DNA from: Sediminicola sp963974715
GTDB lineage: Bacteria; Bacteroidota; Bacteroidia; Flavobacteriales; Flavobacteriaceae
Direction: 5' to 3'
DNA: 64,000 nucleotides
Assembly (NCBI GenBank): GCA_963974715.1
Contig: CAXBDK010000008.1
Span: 186,001-250,000, forward strand
The notes beneath the pieces are model-generated. The model was not told the origin of the DNA. It saw nothing but the letters and a program-made list of their open reading frames with translations, and did not search any database. Below, one piece after another: positions 44,607 through 52,044 of the stretch (positions are counted from its first letter, which is position 1; the number at the start of each line of letters is the position of its first letter). The translations under genes were made by a program, and so were the position numbers.

Positions 44607-44943
44607 ATTCCATTATCGGCCTGATTTCGGTAGTTCCGCCCCATAAGTGGCAAGGACAACCTTTTGCCAATTCTATAACCGTTTTTAAATCTTTGGCTTG
44701 TAGTAAATAGTAACCACCAATCATTTCTTTAGACTCCAAGAAAGTTCCGTCTTTCACGATACAGTCTTTTCCAGAAATCTGAATGCTATTTTCTTCAAGT
44801 CCCTCGCCAGAAATAAGATGTCCCAATTTGCCTAATTTTTCTGCCCAAACCATATGGGAATTTGTCAATTCCTCCATTTCTTTCGGGGAAAGTTTTTGCA
44901 TTTTTTCGATGTCTTCGTGAAGAAGTAATAAATATTTTTTCAT
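44596..44943 (-). CDS. YCII/DGPF-domain protein, partner of the ECF sigma factor
   Basis: A 115-residue YCII-related protein: YLLLLHEDIEKMQKLSPKEM, WAEKLGKLGHLISGEGLEEN and GGYYLLQAKDLKTVIELAKG CP, closing with EIRP. Overlaps the sigma gene start by 11 bases. DGPF proteins are the conserved companions and targets of ECF42 sigma factors. Confidence 0.9.
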   Translation of the reverse strand: MKKYLLLLHEDIEKMQKLSPKEMEELTNSHMVWAEKLGKLGHLISGEGLEENSIQISGKDCIVKDGTFLESKEMIGGYYLLQAKDLKTVIELAKGCPCHLWGGTTEIRPIMEYEG

Positions 44944-45061
44944 TGTAAAATGTTTTAGTTCACTCTAAAGACATTTGGCGTATTCAATTTTGGACATTTT
45001 TTTCTAAAACTTTGAAATTTGTTCAAATGTTGAACTTTGGCACGATTTTCAGCTTGCGCAC

Positions 45062-45186
45062 AACGTTTATGTGTAAGGAAAGTTGCGTGTTTGGGGGCGC
45101 GGATTTTCCGAAGGAAAATCGGAAGCTGGCAAACGAGCAACTAACTTTGGTTTAACTAAAACTAGCAATTATTTTTATACGGTGTT
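45062..45186 (-). repeat. attC-like cassette site S10 (125 bp, family C)
   Basis: Ends TGCGCAC-AACG and CGGT-GTT-GCCATACG. Arms TTTATGTGTAAGGAAAGTTGC and GCAATTATTTTTATACGG pair partly; an inner REP-like hairpin GATTTTCCGAAGGAAAATC is present. The right flank pairs 9 of 10 with the left flank of S11. Confidence 0.85.
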
Positions 45187-45199
45187 GCCATACGTTTTT

Positions 45200-45643
45200 T
45201 TATTCCGTTATATTTAATTCAGATGTTTTTACAACAATCGTATTTCCCCAAATATCTCCTAATCGTTGATTTTTATCTGTATTTTTTATTGTTATAATTC
45301 CGACCAATCCAAAAAAGAACATATCAATTGGGTCAAGCAAATGTCTTTTAAAAGATTCTCCAAAAGTCAGTTTTTGGTTCATTCTGTTTTTTGGTATCGG
45401 CTTAAGTCCAACTAATGAATTTCCAAGAGTTGAGCCAAGTCCAATTTCAAGTCCAACGGTCATTATTAGCCAAAAAATCATAGGTATTAGAGCAGGGAAT
45501 CCATTTAATGAATATCCACCTTCGTCATTCGGTTCGCCAAGTGTGTAAATCATAAAGAAAGTAACAGCACAAATTATGATATAATCCACTAATCCAGCAG
45601 CAAAGCGAATTCCAATATTCGATTCGGTTTTTATTTTATCCAT
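45200..45643 (-). CDS. RDD-family membrane protein
   Basis: A 147-residue protein with the RDD pattern: R in GIRFAAGLVDYII (R…D), and FGESFKRHLLDPID with D near the end of the third helix. Three hydrophobic segments. Role unknown; RDD proteins are implicated in ion exchange in some bacteria. Confidence 0.85.
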   Translation of the reverse strand: MDKIKTESNIGIRFAAGLVDYIIICAVTFFMIYTLGEPNDEGGYSLNGFPALIPMIFWLIMTVGLEIGLGSTLGNSLVGLKPIPKNRMNQKLTFGESFKRHLLDPIDMFFFGLVGIITIKNTDKNQRLGDIWGNTIVVKTSELNITE

Positions 45644-45656
45644 AGTATTGATTAAA

Positions 45657-45878
45657 TCAGTTTATGTGTTCTTTTTTAAACATTTTAAACGCAATTCCTC
45701 CAATAATTATTAATGGAACATACATAATTAATTTTGTTAGCCCATTATTCATTACACTACTTGCTTGTCCGCCTTCTCCAAAAATCAACAAGAAAATTAT
45801 CATTTCTATGAAATATGAAAATACCAATAGAATTATTAATCCGATTATTTTAAGTGCTATTTTCAATGTTTCGTTCAA
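45657..45878 (-). CDS. Small two-helix membrane protein
   Basis: A 73-residue protein with two hydrophobic segments (IIGLIILLVFSYFIEMIIFL and KLIMYVPLIIIGGIAFKMF). Thirteen bases upstream of the RDD gene, probably one operon within the S10-S11 cassette. No known family. Confidence 0.6.
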   Translation of the reverse strand: MNETLKIALKIIGLIILLVFSYFIEMIIFLLIFGEGGQASSVMNNGLTKLIMYVPLIIIGGIAFKMFKKEHIN

Positions 45879-45887
45879 ATGTATGGT

Positions 45888-46008
45888 AACGTGTTTGGCT
45901 ATAGTTTCGTTGCGTGAAAATCCGCGAGGATTTTCCGCCGTAAACCGAAGATAGCAAATTTGCGAGGACTTTCCGCGAGGAAAGTCAGAAGGAACTATAG
46001 CCGGTGTT
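45888..46008 (-). repeat. attC-like cassette site S11 (121 bp, family B)
   Basis: Ends GTATGGT-AACG and CGGT-GTT-GTAGTGC. Arms GGCTATAGTTTCGTTGC and GGAACTATAGCC pair; inner hairpins GAAAATCCGCGAGGATTTTC and GACTTTCCGCGAGGAAAGTC. The right flank pairs 10/10 with S12 while its own two ends do not match each other. Confidence 0.88.
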
Positions 46009-46540
46009 GTAGTGCGTTTTTATTTTTTTGTTTAATACTGTAGAAAATCCCTGCAAATAGTCCAAATAAACCTCCCAAATAGCTAAAATTATGCATAGAA
46101 CCAACTGCAATAAAATTTTCTTTGTCAATTAAATTATCGGGCATGAACCAACTTAAATCCGAGTATTTTAGAAAAAGACAGCCGTAAGCCAATCCAATTA
46201 GTCCTGTTGATAGTGCAACTACCATTGTAACCACAATTGATTTTAAAGTTGCTTTTAGCATTTTATCACTTGAATGGAGTAGTCCAACTAGCCCCAATAT
46301 CAGTCCAATTGGTAGTCCCATCCACCAAGTTGCCATGAATCCAACAATCGAAACTTCAAATCTTGGATGGGGAAATACTGCCTCATTTCCTGCCGTGGCA
46401 AGTCCAAATTGATAAAATTTAAATTTTGTATAGTATTCCGGTGAAATTGTATAAGTCAATTGGTCGTGAAGAATTCCGTAAATTCCACCTATTATTGGTG
46501 CTATCAGAATTATTAAAATCAATATCCAGAATTTCTTCAT
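45995..46540 (-). CDS. Integral membrane protein of unknown function
   Basis: A 181-residue protein with about five hydrophobic segments (FWILILIILIAPIIGGIYGI; WWMGLPIGLILGLVGLLHS; SIVVTMVVALSTGLIGLAYG). The reading frame runs into site S11, whose CTATAG supplies the stop codon. Sole gene of the S11-S12 cassette; no family recognised. Confidence 0.7.
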   Translation of the reverse strand: MKKFWILILIILIAPIIGGIYGILHDQLTYTISPEYYTKFKFYQFGLATAGNEAVFPHPRFEVSIVGFMATWWMGLPIGLILGLVGLLHSSDKMLKATLKSIVVTMVVALSTGLIGLAYGCLFLKYSDLSWFMPDNLIDKENFIAVGSMHNFSYLGGLFGLFAGIFYSIKQKNKNALQHRL

Positions 46541-46562
46541 TAGCGTTTCTTAAATGCACTAC

Positions 46563-46744
46563 AACGGTCCGGGGCGAGGCCCCGGACCGATGGTGTGGGA
46601 TGACCGCAGGGAATTCCACACCATCGGTTTGCATATGGCTTTGTGGCGGTTTCGAAGCACTTTCCTGTCCACCGAAACCAAAGCTGGCTACGGAAAGAAA
46701 ACCTTGCTGGTAGCCGTTCACCCGCCATAAGCTATATGCTGTGT
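46563..46744 (-). repeat. attC-like cassette site S12 (122 bp + 60-bp shortened insert)
   Basis: Left end GCACTAC-AACG, right end GCTGTGTGTGTGCC (GTT altered). Arms GCATATGGCTTTGTGGCGG and CCGCCATAAGCTATATGC pair; GGTTTCGA/TCCACCGAAACC form an inner stem. Left flank pairs 10/10 with S11, right flank 8/10 with S13. Confidence 0.8.
46567..46626. mobile_element. Shortened (60-bp) copy of the double-hairpin element
   Basis: GTCCGGGGCGAGGCCCCGGAC keeps only the base of hairpin 1, followed by complete hairpin 2. The missing 91 bases are the inner part of hairpin 1, a clean loss between repeats. Confidence 0.8.
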
Positions 46745-46758
46745 GTGTGCCGTTTTTT

Positions 46759-47664
46759 TCAGTTCAATAACCGATATTCTCTTGGTGACTTACCTGTTTT
46801 GGTCTTGAATAATTTTGAGAAATGTGAAGGGTATTCAAACCCAAGGTCATAGGCAATTTCACTTACTGTCATTGTGGTGCCTAAAAGCATATCCTTAGCT
46901 TTATTCACTAGAGCTAGGTGAATATGTTCTTGTGAGTTTTTCCCCGTTTGATGCTTTAATATATCAGTAAGGTAAGTAGGCGATAGATTTAACTTATCGG
47001 CAAAGTAGGTGACCGATGGAACACCAGTTTCTATCAGGTTATTTTCCCTGATATACTCCCTGAGTAAGGCTTCAAATCGTTCAACAATTCCTGAGTTTAC
47101 CTTCTTTCTGGTGATGAACTGCCGCTCATAAAACCGCTTACTGTAATTCAGCATCAGTTGAATAGAATCCACAATCAGTTCCTGTGTATGATGATCGGTA
47201 TTTTGATTGTATTCCCGATGGATATTTTGTACACAGGTATTAAGAATGTTTTTTTCGGCTTCAGATATATGCAATGCCTCATTTACTTCATATCCGAAGA
47301 AAGTGTAGTCCTGAATTTTTTTAGCCAGATCAGTACCGTACAACAAATCGGGCTGAAAATACAAAGCCCATCCTTTAGTTACTTTCAAATCTGGGCTTGA
47401 GGAGATTATCTGCCCCGGAGCGGTAAATAGTAGGGAGCCTTCCTGAAAATCGTAAATACTACGACCGTATTTCAAAATTCCCTCAAAACTCTTACATATA
47501 ATTGCATAAAAGTCTAAAGTAAAAAATACCTCCTCTTTGGAGGATTCCGACCCTACATTGGTGAGGTCAACCAAGGTAATGAGGGGGTGCTTAGGCTTTT
47601 CATAGCCCAACTTCTTATGTAAGTCGCTGATGGACTTTATTGTTTTAATTACTGTCATTGTCAC
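46759..47664 (-). CDS. AraC-family transcriptional regulator
   Basis: A 301-residue regulator with N-terminal SISDLHKKLGYEKPKHPLIT LVDL and C-terminal HTH pair (VTYFADKLNLSPTYLTDILK, VSEIAYDLGFEYPSHFSKLF KTKTGKSP). Paralogue of the regulator at 25041. With the SDR gene 40 bases upstream it makes a two-gene cassette; this combination (SDR plus AraC) is common in flavobacteria, the regulator probably controlling the SDR. Confidence 0.9.
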   Translation of the reverse strand: MTMTVIKTIKSISDLHKKLGYEKPKHPLITLVDLTNVGSESSKEEVFFTLDFYAIICKSFEGILKYGRSIYDFQEGSLLFTAPGQIISSSPDLKVTKGWALYFQPDLLYGTDLAKKIQDYTFFGYEVNEALHISEAEKNILNTCVQNIHREYNQNTDHHTQELIVDSIQLMLNYSKRFYERQFITRKKVNSGIVERFEALLREYIRENNLIETGVPSVTYFADKLNLSPTYLTDILKHQTGKNSQEHIHLALVNKAKDMLLGTTMTVSEIAYDLGFEYPSHFSKLFKTKTGKSPREYRLLN

Positions 47665-47704
47665 TATAGTTTTAACCCAAGCACATCCTCATTTTTACTT
47701 TGTT

Positions 47705-48520
47705 TTACCCTTGTGCTTCTTCGGATGTAGCAAGCCAATCTTTCCAAGTTTTCAGTCTTTCTTCATAAGCATGCTCAACAATATTATATATTCCTTTACC
47801 AAGTAGTAAACGTGAAGGCGGATTAGCAGTATCAATCGCTTTCAGAATGGCATCTGCAGTAGCGGCAGGATTTCCCGCTTTCGTATTAGCCTGCATTGCC
47901 TGCATTTTATCACGTATGGGTTGGTATGCATCTATTGGCTGGCTCTGAGATGCAGAAACTGTACCCCAATCCGTAGAATAGCCGCCCGGCTCAATCAGTG
48001 TCACCTTTATATTAAACGGCTGAACTTCTTGGCGCAACGATTCGCAAATCCCTTCGGCCGCCCATTTGGAAGCGTGGTAAATACCCAAACTTGGGAACGC
48101 AACTAAGCCCCCAATGCTGGACACCTGAAGAATGTGACCGGATTGTTGCTTACGCATAATCGGAATCACTGCCTGAATAACCCAGAGTGAGCCAAAAACG
48201 TTTGTCTCAATTTGCCTGCGGGCATCATCCTCGCCAATTTCTTCAATGAAACCAAAGTGTCCATATCCGGCATTGGATATCAAGACATCCATCCCATCGA
48301 GATATTCCTCCGCCTGCTTCACCGTATCAAAGCACTGTTGTCGGTTATTAACGTCCAGTTGCAAAGCCAGAAATGTGTCTTTGTATTGTTCAGCTAAGTC
48401 CTTGATGTCGTCAAGATTTCTTGCTGTACCCGCGACTTTGTCACCACGTTTCAAAGCTGCTTCTGCCCAAATACGTCCAAAACCTTTGGATGCGCCAGTG
48501 ATAAAAATTGTTTTTGCCAT
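47705..48520 (-). CDS. Short-chain dehydrogenase
   Basis: A 271-residue SDR: IFITGASKGFGRIWAEAALK, SNAGYGHFGFIEEI, QVSSIGGLVAFPSLGIYHAS KWAAEGICESL (S, Y-x-x-x-K) and LIEPGGYSTDWG. Likely substrate: small carbonyl compound; unspecified. Confidence 0.92.
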   Translation of the reverse strand: MAKTIFITGASKGFGRIWAEAALKRGDKVAGTARNLDDIKDLAEQYKDTFLALQLDVNNRQQCFDTVKQAEEYLDGMDVLISNAGYGHFGFIEEIGEDDARRQIETNVFGSLWVIQAVIPIMRKQQSGHILQVSSIGGLVAFPSLGIYHASKWAAEGICESLRQEVQPFNIKVTLIEPGGYSTDWGTVSASQSQPIDAYQPIRDKMQAMQANTKAGNPAATADAILKAIDTANPPSRLLLGKGIYNIVEHAYEERLKTWKDWLATSEEAQG

Positions 48521-48625
48521 TTTCCTTAATTTTTTGTTTGATACAAAAGTCTAAAGGATTTGAAGGGCAGACGTATATCCATTTCGGATAATCATATATA
48601 TTTCTAGGTTTTTGTAATGGCACAC

Positions 48626-48750
48626 AACGTGATTGGCTATGGTTTAGTTGCGTGAAAATCCGCAAGGATTTTCCGCCGTAAGCCGAAGATAGCAAATTTG
48701 CGAGGACTTTCCGCGAGGAAAGTCAGAGGCAATCAACTATAGCTGGTGTT
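48626..48750 (-). repeat. attC-like cassette site S13 (125 bp, family B)
   Basis: Ends GGCACAC-AACG and TGGT-GTT-GGCAAC. Arms GGCTATGGTTTAGTTGC and GCAATCAACTATAGCTGG pair. About 90% similar to S11 by eye in its central part. Confidence 0.88.
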
Positions 48751-48762
48751 GGCAACTGGCTT

Positions 48763-49074
48763 TTATTTTGTCCGTTTGAGTTTCGGTGGATTTTGTCGAG
48801 TATCAAAAACGTCAGCGATTTTTATAAATCCGTTTTCCGTATCCACAGAATAAATCAGTTTGTAGTTTTTGTAGACTAAATATCTATAAAGAATTTCTCT
48901 TTGTATCGGTAATTCCTCTTCTTGTCCGATTTGAGGTGTTTTTATCAACTTTTTTGGTTCGTTGATAATTCCTTTCAGAAGTTTTTTTGCAATTCCAGAA
49001 CTTGCTTTCTTTTCGTAATATTTTTAAATTTCGTCAAGTTGAGTTTCTGCGAATTCAGACCAGATGACTTTCAA
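48763..49074 (-). pseudogene. ParE/RelE-like toxin with a premature stop codon
   Basis: Frame: (L)KVIWSEFAETQLDEI, stop (TAA at 49024-49026), then KYYEKKASSGIAKKLLKGII, LIYSVDTENGFIKIADVFDT RQNPPKLKR. This is a full ParE/RelE plasmid-stabilisation toxin except for the stop in 'DEI*KYY' (normally DEI-x-x-Y). Without it the protein would be ~103 residues. Start TTG at 49074. A residual product from the Met at 48948 would lack the first third. Confidence 0.8.
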
Positions 49075-49079
49075 AACCG

Positions 49080-49313
49080 TTATTCATAGTTGGCTAAAAG
49101 TTCAGAACTGCTTTTAAATTGATTGTTTCGGAAATCAGATTCTGATTGGTCGATTCGTTTATTCAATTCATCTTCAGTAATAGATTCAAATATCCGCTCA
49201 TCAGAAGCATTTTTTTCTTTTCTCAATATTTTTTCAAGCCGAGAAACCGCTTCTTCACTTTGAAGTTGTAAAAATTCCTGAACAAATTCTATTTTTCGAG
49301 CTTCTAAATTCAC
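49080..49313 (-). CDS. Antitoxin-like protein paired with the broken ParE toxin
   Basis: A 77-residue acidic helical protein (FVQEFLQLQSEEAVSRLEKI LRKEK, ELNKRIDQSESDFRNNQFKS). Position directly before a ParE-type toxin (5 bases) and composition match the DUF2683/'addiction module' antitoxins. Intact. Confidence 0.75.
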   Translation of the reverse strand: MNLEARKIEFVQEFLQLQSEEAVSRLEKILRKEKNASDERIFESITEDELNKRIDQSESDFRNNQFKSSSELLANYE

Positions 49314-49416
49314 TTTATTAAGCTTTTTATCAAAGATAAAAAATTATCAATTTAGTCGTTATTTTTCTCGAATTAACGGATTTTTATAGCTTGCTGCCAA
49401 CGGGTTGCGTAGTCAG

Positions 49417-49509
49417 GTAGACAAGGGGAGTTTCTCCCCGAGCCTCTCACAGGACCGTATCCCGAAGAAAGATCGGGACAAGCTGTGATAGTCTCCCATT
49501 ATACGGCTC
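49417..49509 (-). ncRNA. Remnant of a group II intron: domains V and VI
   Basis: On the minus strand GAGCCGTATAATGGGAGACT leads a domain V whose other arm is ATACGGTCC. Removing a 24-base REP-like hairpin at 49460-49483 leaves exactly 34 bases, the canonical domain V length, with GAGCCGTAT/ATACGGTCC pairing. GAGAGGCTCGGGGAGAAACT follows as domain VI and the intron would end at …TTGTCTAC (49417). The remainder (domains I-IV, reverse transcriptase) is absent. Its 3' exon is the left arm of site S14. Confidence 0.7.
49460..49483. repeat. 24-bp REP-like hairpin inside domain V
   Basis: TCCCGA-AGAAAGA-TCGGGA plus CAAGC. The same 24-bp unit, in opposite orientation, is inserted in S20 at 55223-55246; a partial copy (GCTTGTCC) ends S8. 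Confidence 0.6.
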
Positions 49510-49513
49510 TTGT

Positions 49514-49597
49514 TATAAAGTCTTTGAACTCTACGAAAGGTTCCTACAGGCGGAACGGGAGAAATTGGAGTATTTGGAGCGATTGTTGGGGAAGTAA
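49514..49597 (+). pseudogene. 3' fragment of the 120-residue HTH gene
   Basis: KVFELYERFLQAEREKLEYL ERLLGK and stop, 26 codons, nearly identical to the C-termini of the HTH genes at 53868 and 59249. Downstream bases (GGTGGACT…GGGACGTTCGCC) also match the units there to about 49670. Confidence 0.88.
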
Positions 49598-49759
49598 GGT
49601 GGTGGACTCTCCCTTTACGATCGGGACGTTCGCCCAGTTCATGTTCTAGGGTCTGGCACAGGCCAATGAACGCATGCGCCTCCTCGGTTTTAGCGAAATT
49701 ATAGGGTTGTGCACCGTGTCCGCCTTTGGAGGAACGGCTGCCATTGTTGGTAACTGGTT

Positions 49760-50036
49760 TTATTTGTCATCGTAATGAAATCTACATTGAATTATGGTGC
49801 ATTTTTGGTCAACACCTTTTTTTCCAGATACCCAATAAACCAGTCTATGCTCTCCAGTGATCCTTCTAGACCAAAACCCTTTAAGTCCATGCTTTAGAGG
49901 TTCGGGTTTCCGTGTTCCTTAATGGATTTTGTTTGATTTCTTTTATTAAGTCTTTTATCTTTAGTGCTGTATCGGCATCGTTTTCTAACCAATAAGTGAA
50001 ATCTTCCCATCCGTGCGAGGTGAAATCAATATTCAT
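49760..50036 (-). pseudogene. yoeB: YoeB-like toxin, frameshifted
   Basis: MNIDFTSHGWEDFTYWLEND ADTALKIKDLIKEIKQNP starts correctly, then the frame shifts; the other frame continues KPEPLKHGLKGFWSRRITGE HRLVYWVSGKK and CRFHYDDK with normal stop. All catalytic parts (E-H-R-L-V-Y, H-Y) are in the second frame, so the toxin is dead as sequenced. ATG overlaps the antitoxin stop (TAATG). Confidence 0.88.
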
Positions 50037-50305
50037 TAATGGGCCAATTCAATTTCATCTTCATTGTATTCAACTAATTTTCCATTGTCAATTTGTTCTA
50101 TTGATTCCATTAGTCTATTTCTATTGGCTTTAGTGGATAATAAGTGTTCCGTTTCTTTCAATGAATTATATTCGTTAATAGACATTATGACAACAGCGTC
50201 CTCGCCTTTGCTTCTTGGCACAACTATCACTTCCATTGACGATGAAACATAGTCAAAATGTTTTTTTATACTCTTTCGTAGAGTGGAAATTGTTATTGCT
50301 CTCAT
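50036..50305 (-). CDS. yefM: Phd/YefM-type antitoxin
   Basis: An 89-residue antitoxin: MRAITISTLRKSIKKHFDYV, VIVVPRSKGEDAVVIMSINE YNSLKETEHLL and an acidic tail (EYNEDEIELAH), the YefM/Phd pattern. Overlaps the broken yoeB by one base. The AT-rich 90 bases upstream contain repeated TGTACA-like motifs (AGTGTACATTATTTTGTACAA) suitable for autorepression. Confidence 0.92.
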   Translation of the reverse strand: MRAITISTLRKSIKKHFDYVSSSMEVIVVPRSKGEDAVVIMSINEYNSLKETEHLLSTKANRNRLMESIEQIDNGKLVEYNEDEIELAH

Positions 50306-50398
50306 GATTCTTAAATTTTAGTGTACATTATTTTGTACAATTAAATGTATAACATTTGCACCAAATTTCCATATTAGACGATTTGTCGGCTTGTTGCC

Positions 50399-50521
50399 AA
50401 CGGTTAGTATATGAAAAGTAGGCGATTTCGAAGCATTAAACTTTCGATTAAACATAGACTCTGATACGAGCCAAAACCCTTGAATTCTGCACTATTTCGC
50501 CTATTTTTTATATACATTGTT
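50399..50521 (-). repeat. attC-like cassette site S15 (123 bp, family A, no insert)
   Basis: Ends GTTGCC-AACG and CATT-GTT-ATGCCC; arms GTATATGAAAAGTAGGCG and CGCCTATTTTTTATATAC pair over 17 of 18. This is the uninterrupted version of S9 and S21. The right flank pairs 9/9 with the left flank of S16. Confidence 0.9.
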
Positions 50522-50545
50522 ATGCCCTGGCTTTTTATTTTTTTT

Positions 50546-51187
50546 TCAACTTGTCGTAAAGTAATTAATTATCAATTCGTCTCCTTTACGCCATTTTATC
50601 CAACCTGATTTTATTGGAGTTTTACTGTCCGTAAAATTCTCGTCACAATAGTCAGGTGTCATAATTTCAATCCAATCACCTTTCATTGATTTGACTACAA
50701 AACAATCAGTTCCTTGATATTCAATTTCTTTAGAGTTTTCGGTCGGTTCAGTCTTAATTTTTTGAGGGTAGCTTGAAAGTCGCTCAACTCCAAACATGTC
50801 CTTTAGGTATTCTTCCCAATTTTTAAATTTCGTTGAGTCAGTCTTTATTAACCAATAAGTCTTTTCAGTTTCATTATTGACGATTATCTGAAACCACCTG
50901 TCAGTTTTATTTAAACATCTAAAAGTAAATGCGGAATAGTCCAACCAAAGGACTTCTGGTTTTAGCCATTCTTTTTGTTTGTCAAGGTCTTTTATATTCC
51001 AACTGTTAATACTCCTGTCATCAAAAAATTCAACCACCTTTTTAGGTTCTATAGCTAAAGTGTCCGAGTAAAACTCCAAAATAGTTTTGTCATCAAAGTC
51101 GATAGAGACAAGTCCGATTCCTAGGTCGGTCTGTGACCAAACTTGAGTCGAGAATAAAAGCAGTACGTTAATTATTAGCAGTCTCAT
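50546..51187 (-). CDS. Secreted protein of unknown function, SH3-like end
   Basis: A 213-residue protein with signal peptide (LLIINVLLLFSTQVWSQ). The C-terminal part (CFVVKSMKGDWIEIMTPDYC, GWIKWRKGDELIINYF) resembles bacterial SH3-like domains. N-terminal half rich in aromatic residues; no family recognised. Sole gene of the S15-S16 cassette. Confidence 0.72.
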   Translation of the reverse strand: MRLLIINVLLLFSTQVWSQTDLGIGLVSIDFDDKTILEFYSDTLAIEPKKVVEFFDDRSINSWNIKDLDKQKEWLKPEVLWLDYSAFTFRCLNKTDRWFQIIVNNETEKTYWLIKTDSTKFKNWEEYLKDMFGVERLSSYPQKIKTEPTENSKEIEYQGTDCFVVKSMKGDWIEIMTPDYCDENFTDSKTPIKSGWIKWRKGDELIINYFTTS

Positions 51188-51203
51188 TTTTTAGCTTGGG
51201 CAT

Positions 51204-51328
51204 AACGTGATTGTGTAAGGAACGTTGCGTGTTTAAGTGCGAGGATTTTCCGAAGGAAAATCAGAGCAGGCAAACGGGCAACGACCAAACGGTTGAACTA
51301 AAATAAGCAATGTTTTTTACATGGTGTT
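51204..51328 (-). repeat. attC-like cassette site S16 (125 bp, family C)
   Basis: Ends GGGCAT-AACG and TGGT-GTT-AGCCAC. Both flanks pair perfectly (9/9) with the neighbouring sites S15 and S17 but not with each other, the clearest example of the cassette-end rule. Confidence 0.9.
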
Positions 51329-51833
51329 AGCCACTGGCTTTTTCGTCTATTTGTTCAAAAATGTCCGCGAGAAAATAATCTTTGTCTTGTGGTACAATTC
51401 CATATTCAGTTTTAATTTTTTTTAATGTCTCCTCTTTTTCTAAATCAAAATCAAATAAAGAACTTAAGTCAGAAATAAAACAATCATAAAAATTGATTCC
51501 GATTATTTTTTCAAAAAAGTCAACAGCAATATGTTCATATTTTTCAATTCGGTCTCTCTCTGTAAATTCTATAGGAACATTTGCTCCAGGTCTCGGGATT
51601 TTTGAGTTATTTTTTTTAAAGTCCGAGAAATGCAGTTTTAAGTTTTCTACAGCTTGAAATTCAGATTCACCGTGAGCAACTAAATTCCACCAATTAGTAA
51701 ATTTTGCTCCATATTCAATATCCTTTTGTCCTGCGTTAGGATTTTTCCAAGTTTCTAACGGATAATCTGCAAAATTCCATTCCGATTTTAGAAATGACAA
51801 AATGAATTTTAATTTTGCTTTAAGTTGTTTCAT
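51327..51833 (-). CDS. Cytosolic protein of unknown function
   Basis: The start at 51833 (MKQLKAKLKFILSFLKSEWN) lies just inside the cassette; the frame continues upstream through site S17 but that is not coding. 168 residues; WWNLVAHGESEFQAVENLKL HFSDFKKNN recalls short proteins of the HicB/DUF6000-like group but no assignment is safe. The stop codon overlaps the terminal GTT of S16. Confidence 0.65.
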   Translation of the reverse strand: MKQLKAKLKFILSFLKSEWNFADYPLETWKNPNAGQKDIEYGAKFTNWWNLVAHGESEFQAVENLKLHFSDFKKNNSKIPRPGANVPIEFTERDRIEKYEHIAVDFFEKIIGINFYDCFISDLSSLFDFDLEKEETLKKIKTEYGIVPQDKDYFLADIFEQIDEKASG

Positions 51834-51846
51834 TCTGCTTGTGGCT

Positions 51847-52032
51847 AACGGTGAGCTATGAACAGTACGGGGCAAACTGGCGTTTGCTTTCCGCCATGCA
51901 CATAGCGAAATCTTATTGTATTGTTTTGTTTTATTTTTTTCCATAGCAAAATCCCAAAGATTTGGCGGACTCGGTAAAAAAACCAAGCCATTAAATTTAG
52001 CACTTTATGCCCTATTTGCTATTTGTATTGTT
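51847..52032 (-). repeat. attC-like cassette site S17 (186 bp, family D)
   Basis: Ends GTGGCT-AACG and ATT-GTT-AACAAATC. Family D is longer: contains AAGATTTGGCGGACT, CCAAGCCATTAAATTTAGCA and GCCCTATTTGCTAT. Left flank pairs 9/9 with S16. The right flank has no partner because the next site is deleted. Confidence 0.82.
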
Positions 52033-52044
52033 AACAAATCTTTT

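Larger units (their letters stand above)
49399..49748 (-). repeat. Composite attC-like cassette site S14 (350 bp)
   Basis: Ends GCTGCC-AACG and CATT-GTT-GGTAAC. The interior is a mosaic: GGTTGCGTAGTCAG, then the 3' end of a group II intron (49417-49509), then the 3' end of an HTH gene (49514-49597), then the HTH-unit tail to about 49710. The left flank pairs 8/9 with S13, the right flank 8/9 with S15, so the ends still obey the array rule. Confidence 0.75.

Noticed and set aside
51834..51986. N-terminal extension of the gene at 51327 to give 219 residues
   Set aside because: The extra codons lie in site S17, are similar to the non-coding part of S23, and MKQLKAKLKF at 51833 is a normal start.
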